Of a stretch of DNA of 64,000 nucleotides, positions 54,218-61,769 are shown piece by piece. Numbering within the stretch: position 1 is the first letter of the stretch; each line of letters starts with the position of its first letter. A program made the translations under genes and the position numbers. The stretch spans positions 1 to 64,000 of the forward strand of contig CAJVYC010000007.1 of assembly GCA_913009205.1 (NCBI GenBank). The letters run 5' to 3'. The notes below the pieces were generated by a model that saw only the letters and a list, made by a program, of their open reading frames with translations, was not told where the DNA came from and did not search any database. This DNA comes from an uncultured Fluviicola sp. GTDB lineage: Bacteria > Bacteroidota > Bacteroidia > Flavobacteriales_D > Crocinitomicaceae.

Positions 54218-54486
54218 TTACTCTATTTCGATCCAATTCAACTTCCTGAATTAACTTTTTGTTTTCCAATGCTAACTGGACTTTTATATACTCTTCGTAT
54301 AAACCAGAGCGAATTGACACTCCCATTGTATATGAAATTCTATCAGCAATCTCTCGGAGTTCATCACGGCCTGAGCATATAACCTCCTGCAAATTTAATT
54401 CGCTATCTTCTATCTCTAAAACAGTTTGAATGGGATGTTTGAATTGTTCAAATTCTGTAAAAATGCGATAGCATTTTATGCGAATC
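54213..54486 (-). pseudogene. Coding-like open stretch, possible gene fragment
   Basis: About 90 codons open on the minus strand after a TAG: FTEFEQFKHPIQTVLEIEDS, SGRDELREIADRISYTMGVS and YEEYIKVQLALENKKLIQEV. Composition is protein-like and helical, with no early ATG. It ends just where the T9SS remnant begins, in a different frame, so both may come from one broken gene. A serine-coding run precedes it. Not identified. Confidence 0.3.
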
Positions 54487-54556
54487 TACAGAAGAAGACG
54501 AAGAAGAAGTGCTAGCTTTTTATTGCGCCCCGTTTACTGAAAAAAGTAAATGCGAT

Positions 54557-56068
54557 CTACTCGTCCTCTAAATTCGCTCTGAGCTTCTGACGCAGTTGAC
54601 GCACATAAGTTTCATAAATGTACTTATAGTAATTAGGAGTACTCTTCGTAATACACTTCGTATACAACTTAAGTCGATGCTCAATATGATCTCCTAGCAT
54701 TTCCATTAACTCCAAACCATGAAAATAGTCTTCAGCTCCCTTATGAATCACCGAGTAATGATTTTCCAATGATTGCTCCACAGCGACTTTTCCTTTATGA
54801 CCACCATCAATGCAATCATAATAGACCTCCTTAATGTTAAATGTATCAAGGATATCAACGTCTAAAGCGTCTTGTGCGATTTTATTGAATTCAAATTCAA
54901 CTTCAAACTCTAAATCCTCAGCTTCGCTCAAACGAGACTCCAAGAATCGGTCTGGAAAACGGAATGCGTCTTGCCAGTTCAAATAATCTTGCCAAACACC
55001 AAACCTTCTAACGTTGTTACCAAGATCGATAAGCTTGAATTTGTCTTTATTTGGCAAACGTCTTGACCCCCTGCCAATCATCTGATGGTAAAGTGTTAAT
55101 GATCGTGTAGCTCTATTTAATATAATCGTCTCAACAGTTGGCTCATCGAACCCAGTCGTCAAAATACCAACAGATGTAAGAATCGCATCTGGAGTCGTTT
55201 TGAACCAACTTAAAACATCTTTTCTATCCTTATCACTGAATGTTGAATCTAGATGACGAATTGGATACCCTCTTTTCTTAAACGTTTCTTCGACTCTCAT
55301 CGAAGTATCAATACCAGAATTAAAAATCAAAGTCTTGTTTCCAACCGCAACTTCTTCATAAGCAAAAAGTAATTTCTCTTGCATAAAGTAATTCCCATAA
55401 ACAACATCAGAACTGTTAACCGTGAAATCACCATTCGATCCAATTTTCAATCCATGAAGATTTACATCGTAAGTATACGACTCAGCATCAGAAAGATAGC
55501 CGCCTTCAATTAAAGAAGAGATACTCTCTCCGACAAATAGCTTATTGTAGTTATCATTCAGTGGAAGCGCTTTATTGCTGCTTAAAGGTGTAGCTGTAAC
55601 GCCAAGGATATTTGCATTTCCATAAAACTGAAAAATCTTTCTAAAACTATTGTAGTGCGCCTCATCGACGATAACCAAACCAACATCAGCGATAAAGTTA
55701 GCATCGTCATTCAACCGATTGTTTAATGTTTCAACCATAGCAATGAAGCAATGGAATTCATCCGGCTTATTAATTTCTTTTACTTCACTATTGATTACCT
55801 TATTGCTCACACCAATAGCAAACAGCTGCTTGGAAGTCTGCACAGAAAGTTCAATTCGGTGGGTAAGAATCAGTACTTTTTTACTTGTATCCGCAATATA
55901 CTTTTTCGCTATTTCAGAAAATATTACGGTTTTCCCACCTCCTGTCGGCAGTTGAAATAATAAATTAAAATCGTTCCCATTCTCAGACAACTCCTTAAGT
56001 ATCTGATCTACTGAGTTCTTCTGAAATGGATAAAGGGTTTTAGCCTCGTATAATTCGGTATCTATCAT
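54557..56068 (-). CDS. Stand-alone SF2 DEAD/DEAH-box helicase (type III restriction/SSL2-like)
   Basis: 503 residues. Motif I LPTGGGKTVIFSEIAKKYI at about residue 40, motif II VDEAHYNSFRKIF at about 134, motif III GVTATPLSS. In the second RecA domain are TLIFNSGIDTSM, ILTSVGILTTGFDEP and motif VI LYHQMIGRGSRRLPN. The C-terminal 130 residues are helical and do not show a nuclease or methylase. This class of helicase is found in restriction systems, defence islands and DNA repair; without a partner gene its role cannot be assigned. The flanking DNA contains gene remnants. Confidence 0.85.
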   Translation of the reverse strand: MIDTELYEAKTLYPFQKNSVDQILKELSENGNDFNLLFQLPTGGGKTVIFSEIAKKYIADTSKKVLILTHRIELSVQTSKQLFAIGVSNKVINSEVKEINKPDEFHCFIAMVETLNNRLNDDANFIADVGLVIVDEAHYNSFRKIFQFYGNANILGVTATPLSSNKALPLNDNYNKLFVGESISSLIEGGYLSDAESYTYDVNLHGLKIGSNGDFTVNSSDVVYGNYFMQEKLLFAYEEVAVGNKTLIFNSGIDTSMRVEETFKKRGYPIRHLDSTFSDKDRKDVLSWFKTTPDAILTSVGILTTGFDEPTVETIILNRATRSLTLYHQMIGRGSRRLPNKDKFKLIDLGNNVRRFGVWQDYLNWQDAFRFPDRFLESRLSEAEDLEFEVEFEFNKIAQDALDVDILDTFNIKEVYYDCIDGGHKGKVAVEQSLENHYSVIHKGAEDYFHGLELMEMLGDHIEHRLKLYTKCITKSTPNYYKYIYETYVRQLRQKLRANLEDE

Positions 56069-56192
56069 ATATAATGTTGCGAAAAAGCAGCTACAAAGCT
56101 AGTGTTCTTTTAGTGAAATACAAAGTAGTTGGCAGCAATTCGCATTAAAATAATTGTAATCCTAAAGAATCAAAGAAGAATGTAAGTAGCTA

Positions 56193-56221
56193 TTGAAATT
56201 TCCGTCTTATTGCTACATTTG
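56193..56221 (+). promoter_or_regulatory. Promoter of trxB
   Basis: TTG at 56193-56195, an 18-base spacer and TACATTTG at 56214-56221 fit TTG-N19-TAnnTTTG within one base. The leader to the ATG at 56259 is about 30 bases. This supports the ATG at 56259 and not the one at 56193. Confidence 0.65.
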
Positions 56222-56258
56222 TTTCCGGAAGAAAAATAAACTCTCAACAATTATAGAT

Positions 56259-57209
56259 ATGAGCGAAATTGAAAAAGTAAAATGCCTAATTATAGGTTCA
56301 GGGCCAGCGGGTTATACTGCTGCTATATATGCAGCTCGTGCTGATATGAGTCCGGTTATGTATCAAGGAATGCAGCCAGGTGGACAATTAACAACGACCG
56401 ACGAAGTTGAGAACTTTCCAGGTTATCCTGATGGCGTTACAGGTCCAGAAATGATGATTCAATTAGAAGCTCAAGCCAAAAGATTTGAGACTGATATTCG
56501 ATTTGGATTCATAACTAAAATTGACTTTTCTGGAGACGTGCACAAATGTTGGGCAGATGACGGTAAAGAAATTCATGCCGATTCAGTAATTATATCAACA
56601 GGTGCATCTGCAAGGTATTTAGGATTGGAAAGTGAGCAAAAATACCTCAAGTTAGGCGGAGGCGTTTCAGCTTGTGCTGTTTGTGATGGATTCTTCTACA
56701 GAGGACAGGAAACTGTTATCGTTGGAGCTGGAGATTCAGCTTGCGAAGAAGCACATTACCTTTCAAAATTATGCACGAAGGTTACAATGCTTGTAAGACG
56801 TGATGAATTTAGAGCTTCTAAAATCATGTCAGAAAGAGTTAAGAACACTAAGAATATTGAAATTCTATTCAATACTGAAACCGAAGAAGTTTTGGGTGAT
56901 GGACAAGTTGTTACGGGAGTTATGGCTAAGAATAATCTTTCTGGAGAATCGATTACAATCCAAGCTACTGGATTCTTCGTTGCAATTGGTCACGATCCAA
57001 ATACTAAAATATTTAAAGACTTCATCGATCTTGATGAAACAGGATATATTAAATACGAAAAGCCGGGCACATCACTTACTAACGTTGCAGGCGTATTTGT
57101 TGCTGGAGATGCTGCTGATAAAACGTACCGTCAAGCGGTTACTGCTGCAGGAACAGGATGTATGGCTGCTTTAGATGCTGAGCGTTATTTATCTGCAATA
57201 GGACATTAG
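56259..57209 (+). CDS. trxB: Thioredoxin-disulfide reductase
   Basis: 316 residues from ATG 56259. FAD site GSGPAGYTAAIYAARA, GGQLTTTDEVENFPGYPDG, redox-active CAVC in SACAVCDGFFYRG, NADPH-binding VGAGDSACEEAHYL, and the C-terminal FAD loop GVFVAGDAADKTYRQAV are all intact. It transfers electrons from NADPH to thioredoxin. It has its own promoter and is followed by a G-rich hairpin. Confidence 0.97.
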   Translation: MSEIEKVKCLIIGSGPAGYTAAIYAARADMSPVMYQGMQPGGQLTTTDEVENFPGYPDGVTGPEMMIQLEAQAKRFETDIRFGFITKIDFSGDVHKCWADDGKEIHADSVIISTGASARYLGLESEQKYLKLGGGVSACAVCDGFFYRGQETVIVGAGDSACEEAHYLSKLCTKVTMLVRRDEFRASKIMSERVKNTKNIEILFNTETEEVLGDGQVVTGVMAKNNLSGESITIQATGFFVAIGHDPNTKIFKDFIDLDETGYIKYEKPGTSLTNVAGVFVAGDAADKTYRQAVTAAGTGCMAALDAERYLSAIGH

Positions 57210-57224
57210 ATTAATACCAAACTG

Positions 57225-57264
57225 AAAAAGGGGGGGGATCGAAAGATTTCTCCCCTTTTCTTTG
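57225..57264 (+). terminator. G-rich hairpin after trxB
   Basis: A stem AAAAGGGG / CCCCTTTT encloses part of an eight-G run (57230-57237). The 3' arm ends in T-rich sequence (TTTTCTTTG), so it probably terminates trxB. Confidence 0.6.
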
Positions 57265-57302
57265 CCTATTATTTCAGGTAAGCTAATTCGAATTGTTAGA
57301 GC

Positions 57303-57327
57303 AAAAAAAAGGAGCCATAAGCTCCTT
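57303..57327 (-). terminator. Rho-independent terminator of the chalcone-isomerase-like gene
   Basis: On the minus strand, stem AAGGAGC / GCTCCTT with a five-base loop is followed by seven or eight T. Confidence 0.85.
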
Positions 57328-57351
57328 CTCCATTCTCCTATTAGATAGAAT

Positions 57352-57912
57352 TTATACCTTACCAAGCATTTTACTCTTCAATTTTTTATCTACCGGTGTA
57401 GATCCCAACCAGATTGAAAACAAGGCTTTTTTGAACTCAAGTCCTTCAACCAATCCTTTGTAGGCGCCATTAATCATAACAGCTGTTCCTTTTCCAGGCT
57501 TGTAAATCATTAGGATGTCATCACCATCTTTTATCTCTGCTGAGAAGAACCCAGTGAATTTACTGATATCAGATGTACTTGCTTTTCCATCACTTGCTTT
57601 TGCGAACCCTTCTTTTACAGACGAATTAAATTTTTCTCTCGTTACTTTATCCGAAACTATTTTAATTTCAATTACTTGAATTTCATCGTTATTAAGCACC
57701 GTTGTGCCGTTCATTGTCTGGTTTGGCAAATAAAGAGCCGAAACATAAAGGTCGATCGTATATTTCTCTCTAAGACCAGCGCCGTTGTAAAGCAATTTAG
57801 TCCCCTTGATGTCCATTTGTGATTTAAAAGTTGCTCCTGATACCGTTTTCGTCTGTGAAAATACAGATCCCGAAATCACGAGGGCAACTACTAATAATAT
57901 TGAATTTTTCAT
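57352..57912 (-). CDS. Exported chalcone-isomerase-fold protein
   Basis: 186 residues. Signal peptide about 1-19 (ends VFSQ). The mature part matches the bacterial chalcone-isomerase-like group: VSGATFKSQMDIKGTKLLYN, GAGLREKYTIDLYVSALYLP, TREKFNSSVKEGF, DILMIYKPGKGTAVMINGAY and the end FKKALFSIWLGSTPVDKKLK. These proteins bind fatty acids or similar ligands and rarely isomerise chalcones, so a lipid-binding role in the periplasm is more likely. It is convergent with trxB, each with its own terminator. Confidence 0.85.
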   Translation of the reverse strand: MKNSILLVVALVISGSVFSQTKTVSGATFKSQMDIKGTKLLYNGAGLREKYTIDLYVSALYLPNQTMNGTTVLNNDEIQVIEIKIVSDKVTREKFNSSVKEGFAKASDGKASTSDISKFTGFFSAEIKDGDDILMIYKPGKGTAVMINGAYKGLVEGLEFKKALFSIWLGSTPVDKKLKSKMLGKV

Positions 57913-58018
57913 GTTAAATGTTTTAATTTAATGAGTTGGTTTTCAAATATCGTGCTAAAAATTAAAACTACTCAATAATTGGTATATTGTCACAGTATAA
58001 CTTCAAAAAAAACTAATT

Positions 58019-58639
58019 ATGAAAATCGCAATTGTTACTCTTCTTGCTCTGGCATTGATCTTTTTGGCTTTTAAATTAAAGAAAAAGGCAAAACAAAATA
58101 ATGATCAAAATTTAAGGTTCACTAGTCTATTATTTCTGTTAAAAGGAATAATCCTTCTTGTAGTTGGAAACACTTATGTCGTTTTAAAGTCAAAAGGGCT
58201 GTCTTCGGAAAATATTCAAAACTTGATTCTTATATCCACTGTTACTATTGGATTATGCCTCTTAATAATTGGTTTGAGATTCTTACTTCAATCAAAAAAA
58301 ACAGGGTTTAAATTAGGAATGGCAGGTGGTGCTGTTTGGATTCTTGTTGCTATTGGTGGATTATATGGCGGATTAAAAGTCGCGTCTAAAATGAATTCAG
58401 GATGGACAAAAGAACGTCAAACCGCGATCCTAAACAAGGCCGACTCAGTGAAATTTAGAAAACTATGTTATTTAGATCAGGTAATGAAGAAGTTTCCGAA
58501 CCCTGAGGGCTATAACAATATGACTGGGGCACAAGAAACAGAACTGAACAAATTAATAAATGAGAATTGCCTGCTTTGCGATGCAGAATTCGAAAAGAAA
58601 GCAACGAATGAGGTTGATGGCCTTCCAGATGACTTTTAA
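58019..58639 (+). CDS. Membrane protein with a cytosolic C-terminal tail
   Basis: 206 residues. About four hydrophobic segments (about 2-20, 38-57, 66-88, 97-118), the first followed by the basic KLKKKAKQNN. The last about 80 residues are soluble: WTKERQTAILNKADSVKFRK, a NMTGAQETELNKLI helix and NENCLLCDAEFEKKA with a C-x-x-C pair. No family is recognised. A strong terminator follows. Confidence 0.65.
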   Translation: MKIAIVTLLALALIFLAFKLKKKAKQNNDQNLRFTSLLFLLKGIILLVVGNTYVVLKSKGLSSENIQNLILISTVTIGLCLLIIGLRFLLQSKKTGFKLGMAGGAVWILVAIGGLYGGLKVASKMNSGWTKERQTAILNKADSVKFRKLCYLDQVMKKFPNPEGYNNMTGAQETELNKLINENCLLCDAEFEKKATNEVDGLPDDF

Positions 58640-58676
58640 GGAATCATGCCAAACAAAAAACTATACAATTAAAGAG

Positions 58677-58709
58677 AGTGAAGAATCGAAAGGTTCTTCA
58701 CTTTTTTTT
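58677..58709 (+). terminator. Strong rho-independent terminator
   Basis: Stem GTGAAGAA / TTCTTCAC, with an extra A-T pair and an eight-base loop, followed by eight T. Confidence 0.9.
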
Positions 58710-58796
58710 GTTGCAACAAAGTAGACTTCACAATAAAACGTGAAACAATTTTCGCAGTTGATCTTTAAACTCTTAACATGATTTTGTAAGAAAGAA

Positions 58797-59441
58797 TTAT
58801 TTAACCTTATTCTCTAGCATCGGAACAAACTTAAACACACCGAAATCTTCAATCGTAATTTCGCCATCGGAAATCTTAACTATTTTCTTCATTTGTTGCT
58901 CCACTCCTTCTCCAATTGGAATAATCATAATGCCTCCAACCTTCATTTGATTCACAAGTTCTTCTGGAATCTCTGGCGCACCGCATGTAATAATTATTTT
59001 ATCGAAAGGTGCAAATGTAGGAAGACCTTTATAACCATCTCCAAAGCTTAAGCGTGCATTGTACTTCAATTGTCGAACAATGTTCTTGGCTTTTAAGTGC
59101 AGTTCTTTGTGGCGTTCAACACTGAATACCTTTGCTCCCATTTCGCACAAAACACATGTTTGAAAACCAGAACCACTTCCAATTTCGAGAATCTTCTCTC
59201 CTTTTTGGATGTCCAACAATTCCGTTTGATAAGCAACTGTATAAGGATGACTTATCGTTTGACCTGATCCAATTTGAAAAGCGGTATTTGAATAAGCCTG
59301 CTCAGCAAATGCGTTGTCTAAAAAATAATGACGCGGAATAGCCTCAAAACAATCCAAAACTTGTTTGCTTTTTATACCTCTATCGCTCAACTCTCTAACG
59401 AGCTGACGCCGCATTCCCTGATATTTAAATGAATCTATCAC
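58797..59441 (-). CDS. pcm: Protein-L-isoaspartate O-methyltransferase
   Basis: 214 residues. Hallmarks: RRQLVRELSDRGIKSKQVLD, FEAIPRHYFLD, AYSNTAFQIGSGQTISHPYT, the SAM site ILEIGSGSGFQTCVLCEMGA, VFSVERHKEL, GDGYKGLPTFAPFDKIIITC and MKVGGIMIIPIGE. It repairs damaged aspartyl residues. The start is GTG at 59441, five bases after a -7 element at 59447-59454; no ATG lies at the right place, and the family N terminus begins here. Confidence 0.95.
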   Translation of the reverse strand: MIDSFKYQGMRRQLVRELSDRGIKSKQVLDCFEAIPRHYFLDNAFAEQAYSNTAFQIGSGQTISHPYTVAYQTELLDIQKGEKILEIGSGSGFQTCVLCEMGAKVFSVERHKELHLKAKNIVRQLKYNARLSFGDGYKGLPTFAPFDKIIITCGAPEIPEELVNQMKVGGIMIIPIGEGVEQQMKKIVKISDGEITIEDFGVFKFVPMLENKVK

Positions 59442-59446
59442 TGTTA

Positions 59447-59454
59447 CAAATCTA
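59447..59454 (-). promoter_or_regulatory. -7 element TAGATTTG of pcm
   Basis: It matches TAnnTTTG and ends five bases before the GTG start, predicting a leaderless or nearly leaderless message. No -33 TTG at normal spacing was seen. Confidence 0.5.
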
Positions 59455-59645
59455 CATCTTACGAATCATATTTCCATTTTCATTTTCCAACAATGAAATG
59501 TTAGTTTATTTTTATGTAGACTGAGTTGAAGTGCGTCTTCTCAAATTCAATTAATAGCATCTATTATTTTTTAGCCTTCGATCCTTCGATTCCTGCTCTT
59601 TTTCATTCGGTTTTCTTATCTTAGTGCTCTTTTCATTTTTGAAAT

Positions 59646-61289
59646 ATGGCGATAGCAAAGAAAGAACTAGAATTCAATAAGAACGATGATAAAATGCGGT
59701 TGAAAATTTCCGCACTCAATAGTGAACTCGAGAAGATTTACCAGGGAGGAGGAAAAAAACGTGTCGAAAAATTACATGCAAAGGGTAAGCTGACAGCTCG
59801 TGAAAGAATTGACCTCCTACTCGATCCTAAAACAGAACAAATTGAAATCGGTGCAGTTGCTGGTTACGATATGTATGAAGAATACGGCGGATGCCCAGCA
59901 GGCGGCGTTGTAGTTGTGATTGGATATGTTTCTGGTAAACAATGTATTGTTGTAGCAAATGACGCTACAGTCAAGGCTGGAGCTTGGTTCCCGATTACAG
60001 GGAAGAAAAATCTAAGAGCACAAGAAATTGCGATGGAAAACAACCTTCCTATTATTTACTTGGTAGATTCAGCAGGGGTTTTCCTTCCATTACAAGATGA
60101 AATTTTCCCAGACAAAGAACACTTTGGAAGAATTTTTAGAAACAATGCTGTAATGAGTTCAATGGGGATTGTTCAGATATCTGCAGTTATGGGAAGTTGT
60201 GTTGCCGGTGGCGCCTACTTGCCTATTATGTCAGATGAATCGTTAATCGTTAATAAAACTGGAACCATTTTCCTAGCAGGATCTTATTTGGTAAAAGCTG
60301 CTATTGGTGAAACAATTGACAATGAGACCTTAGGAGGTTCTGTTACACACACTGAAATTTCAGGAGTATGTGATTATAAAACGGAAAGTGATCAAGAGTG
60401 CCTTTCAACTATCCGAGATTTAATGGATAAAGTTGGACATTCAGAAAATGCTGGATTTGATCGCAAAGAATCAATTGCGCCTAAATTTGACGCTAAAAAA
60501 CTATACGGAATTTTACCGGCAGATAGGTCGAAGCCTTATAACGTTAAAGAAATCATTAAATGCTTGGTCGATGATTCTAAATTCACTGAATACAAAGCGG
60601 ATTATGGAAAATCGATCGTTAATGCTTATGCTAGAATTGACGGCTGGAGTGTTGGAATTGTTGCTAATCAAAGAGAAATTGTAAAAAACGCGAAAGGTGA
60701 AATGCAATTTGGAGGTGTTATCTACTCTGACTCTGCAGACAAATCAGCGCGATTTATAATGAACTGTAACCAGAAGAATATTCCACTTGTCTTTTTAACA
60801 GACGTAACTGGATTTATGGTTGGTTCGAAAAGTGAACATGGTGGAATCATAAAAGATGGAGCAAAAATGGTTAGCGCCATGGCAAATTCTGTCGTTCCTA
60901 AATTCACAATCGTTACAGGTAATTCTTACGGAGCTGGAAATTACGCAATGTGCGGTAAAGCATACGATCCTAGATTAATTGTTGGATGGCCAACGGCGCA
61001 AATGGCTGTAATGGGTGGTTCTGCAGCAGCAGAGGTCCTTCTTCAAATCGAAGTAGCGTCGTTGAAAGCGAAAGGAGAAAAAATTACTGAGAAAAAAGAA
61101 AATGAAATCTTAAACACAATTAAAGATAGATATGATTCTCAAACATCCCCGTATTACGCAGCAAGTAGATTATGGATTGATGCAATTATTGACCCGATTG
61201 ATACAAGAAAAGTAATTTCTATGGGTATAGAAATGGCAAATAACAAAAAGGCTGAAAAACCATACAACGTTGGAGTAATTCAAACTTAA
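59646..61289 (+). CDS. Acyl-CoA carboxylase, beta (carboxyltransferase) subunit
   Basis: 547 residues, the usual size of PccB/MccB-type subunits. Conserved carboxyltransferase features: RVEKLHAKGKLTARERIDLL, CPAGGVVVVIGYVSGKQCIV, a first oxyanion region GSCVAGGAYLPIMSDESLI with IFLAGSYLVKAAIGE, LGGSVTHTEISGVCDY, the acyl-CoA segment IPLVFLTDVTGFMVGSKSEH and GNSYGAGNYAMCGKAYDPRL, then VMGGSAAAEVLLQIEVASLK. It may accept propionyl-, methylcrotonyl- or acetyl-CoA; an HMG-CoA-lyase homologue elsewhere in the window allows leucine degradation, but no biotin subunit is nearby. Two genes follow 11 and 10 bases later. Confidence 0.92.
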   Translation: MAIAKKELEFNKNDDKMRLKISALNSELEKIYQGGGKKRVEKLHAKGKLTARERIDLLLDPKTEQIEIGAVAGYDMYEEYGGCPAGGVVVVIGYVSGKQCIVVANDATVKAGAWFPITGKKNLRAQEIAMENNLPIIYLVDSAGVFLPLQDEIFPDKEHFGRIFRNNAVMSSMGIVQISAVMGSCVAGGAYLPIMSDESLIVNKTGTIFLAGSYLVKAAIGETIDNETLGGSVTHTEISGVCDYKTESDQECLSTIRDLMDKVGHSENAGFDRKESIAPKFDAKKLYGILPADRSKPYNVKEIIKCLVDDSKFTEYKADYGKSIVNAYARIDGWSVGIVANQREIVKNAKGEMQFGGVIYSDSADKSARFIMNCNQKNIPLVFLTDVTGFMVGSKSEHGGIIKDGAKMVSAMANSVVPKFTIVTGNSYGAGNYAMCGKAYDPRLIVGWPTAQMAVMGGSAAAEVLLQIEVASLKAKGEKITEKKENEILNTIKDRYDSQTSPYYAASRLWIDAIIDPIDTRKVISMGIEMANNKKAEKPYNVGVIQT

Positions 61290-61300
61290 TTATTGAAAAT

Positions 61301-61759
61301 ATGCATTTAGACTGGCAAATTAAACACTACCGTGATTTAACTTTGAATGAATTTCACGACATAATTGCTTTAAGATCAGAAGTGTTCGTAGTCGAGCAAA
61401 ACTGCGCTTACCAAGACTTGGACGGAAAAGATAAAAAATGTTATCACCTTATTTGTAGAAATGGAAAGGGGAAAATTGTTGCAACTTCAAGAATATTGCC
61501 TCCTGGTATTTCATACGACAACACGGCAATTGGTAGAGTTGTAATTGAAGAAGAACTAAGAGGACAAGGTGCTGGACATGAAATGATGAAGCACTGTATT
61601 GATTTCTGCATCAAAGAGTTTGGAAATGAACCAATCATTATTTCAGCTCAAAAACATTTGGAAAACTATTACGGAAAACACGAATTCGTTTCTACGGGTA
61701 GTGAATATCTTGAAGATGGTATTCCGCACGTGGAAATGAAATTACTTCCTAATTCTTAA
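61301..61759 (+). CDS. ElaA-like GNAT acetyltransferase
   Basis: 152 residues. ElaA-like pattern: LTLNEFHDIIALRSEVFVVE, QNCAYQDLDGKDKKCYHL, the acetyl-CoA loop IGRVVIEEELRGQGAGHEMM and a final strand IIISAQKHLENYYGKHEFVS with GSEYLEDGIPHVEM. The acceptor is unknown. It lies between the carboxylase and the M13 peptidase genes in one direction. Confidence 0.88.
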   Translation: MHLDWQIKHYRDLTLNEFHDIIALRSEVFVVEQNCAYQDLDGKDKKCYHLICRNGKGKIVATSRILPPGISYDNTAIGRVVIEEELRGQGAGHEMMKHCIDFCIKEFGNEPIIISAQKHLENYYGKHEFVSTGSEYLEDGIPHVEMKLLPNS

Positions 61760-61769
61760 AAAACGTTCT

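Noticed and set aside
57230-57237. Run of eight G in an AT-rich genome, possible assembly artefact
   Set aside because: It forms one arm of a hairpin with a CCCC arm downstream and is adequately explained as part of the trxB terminator, though the exact length may be uncertain.
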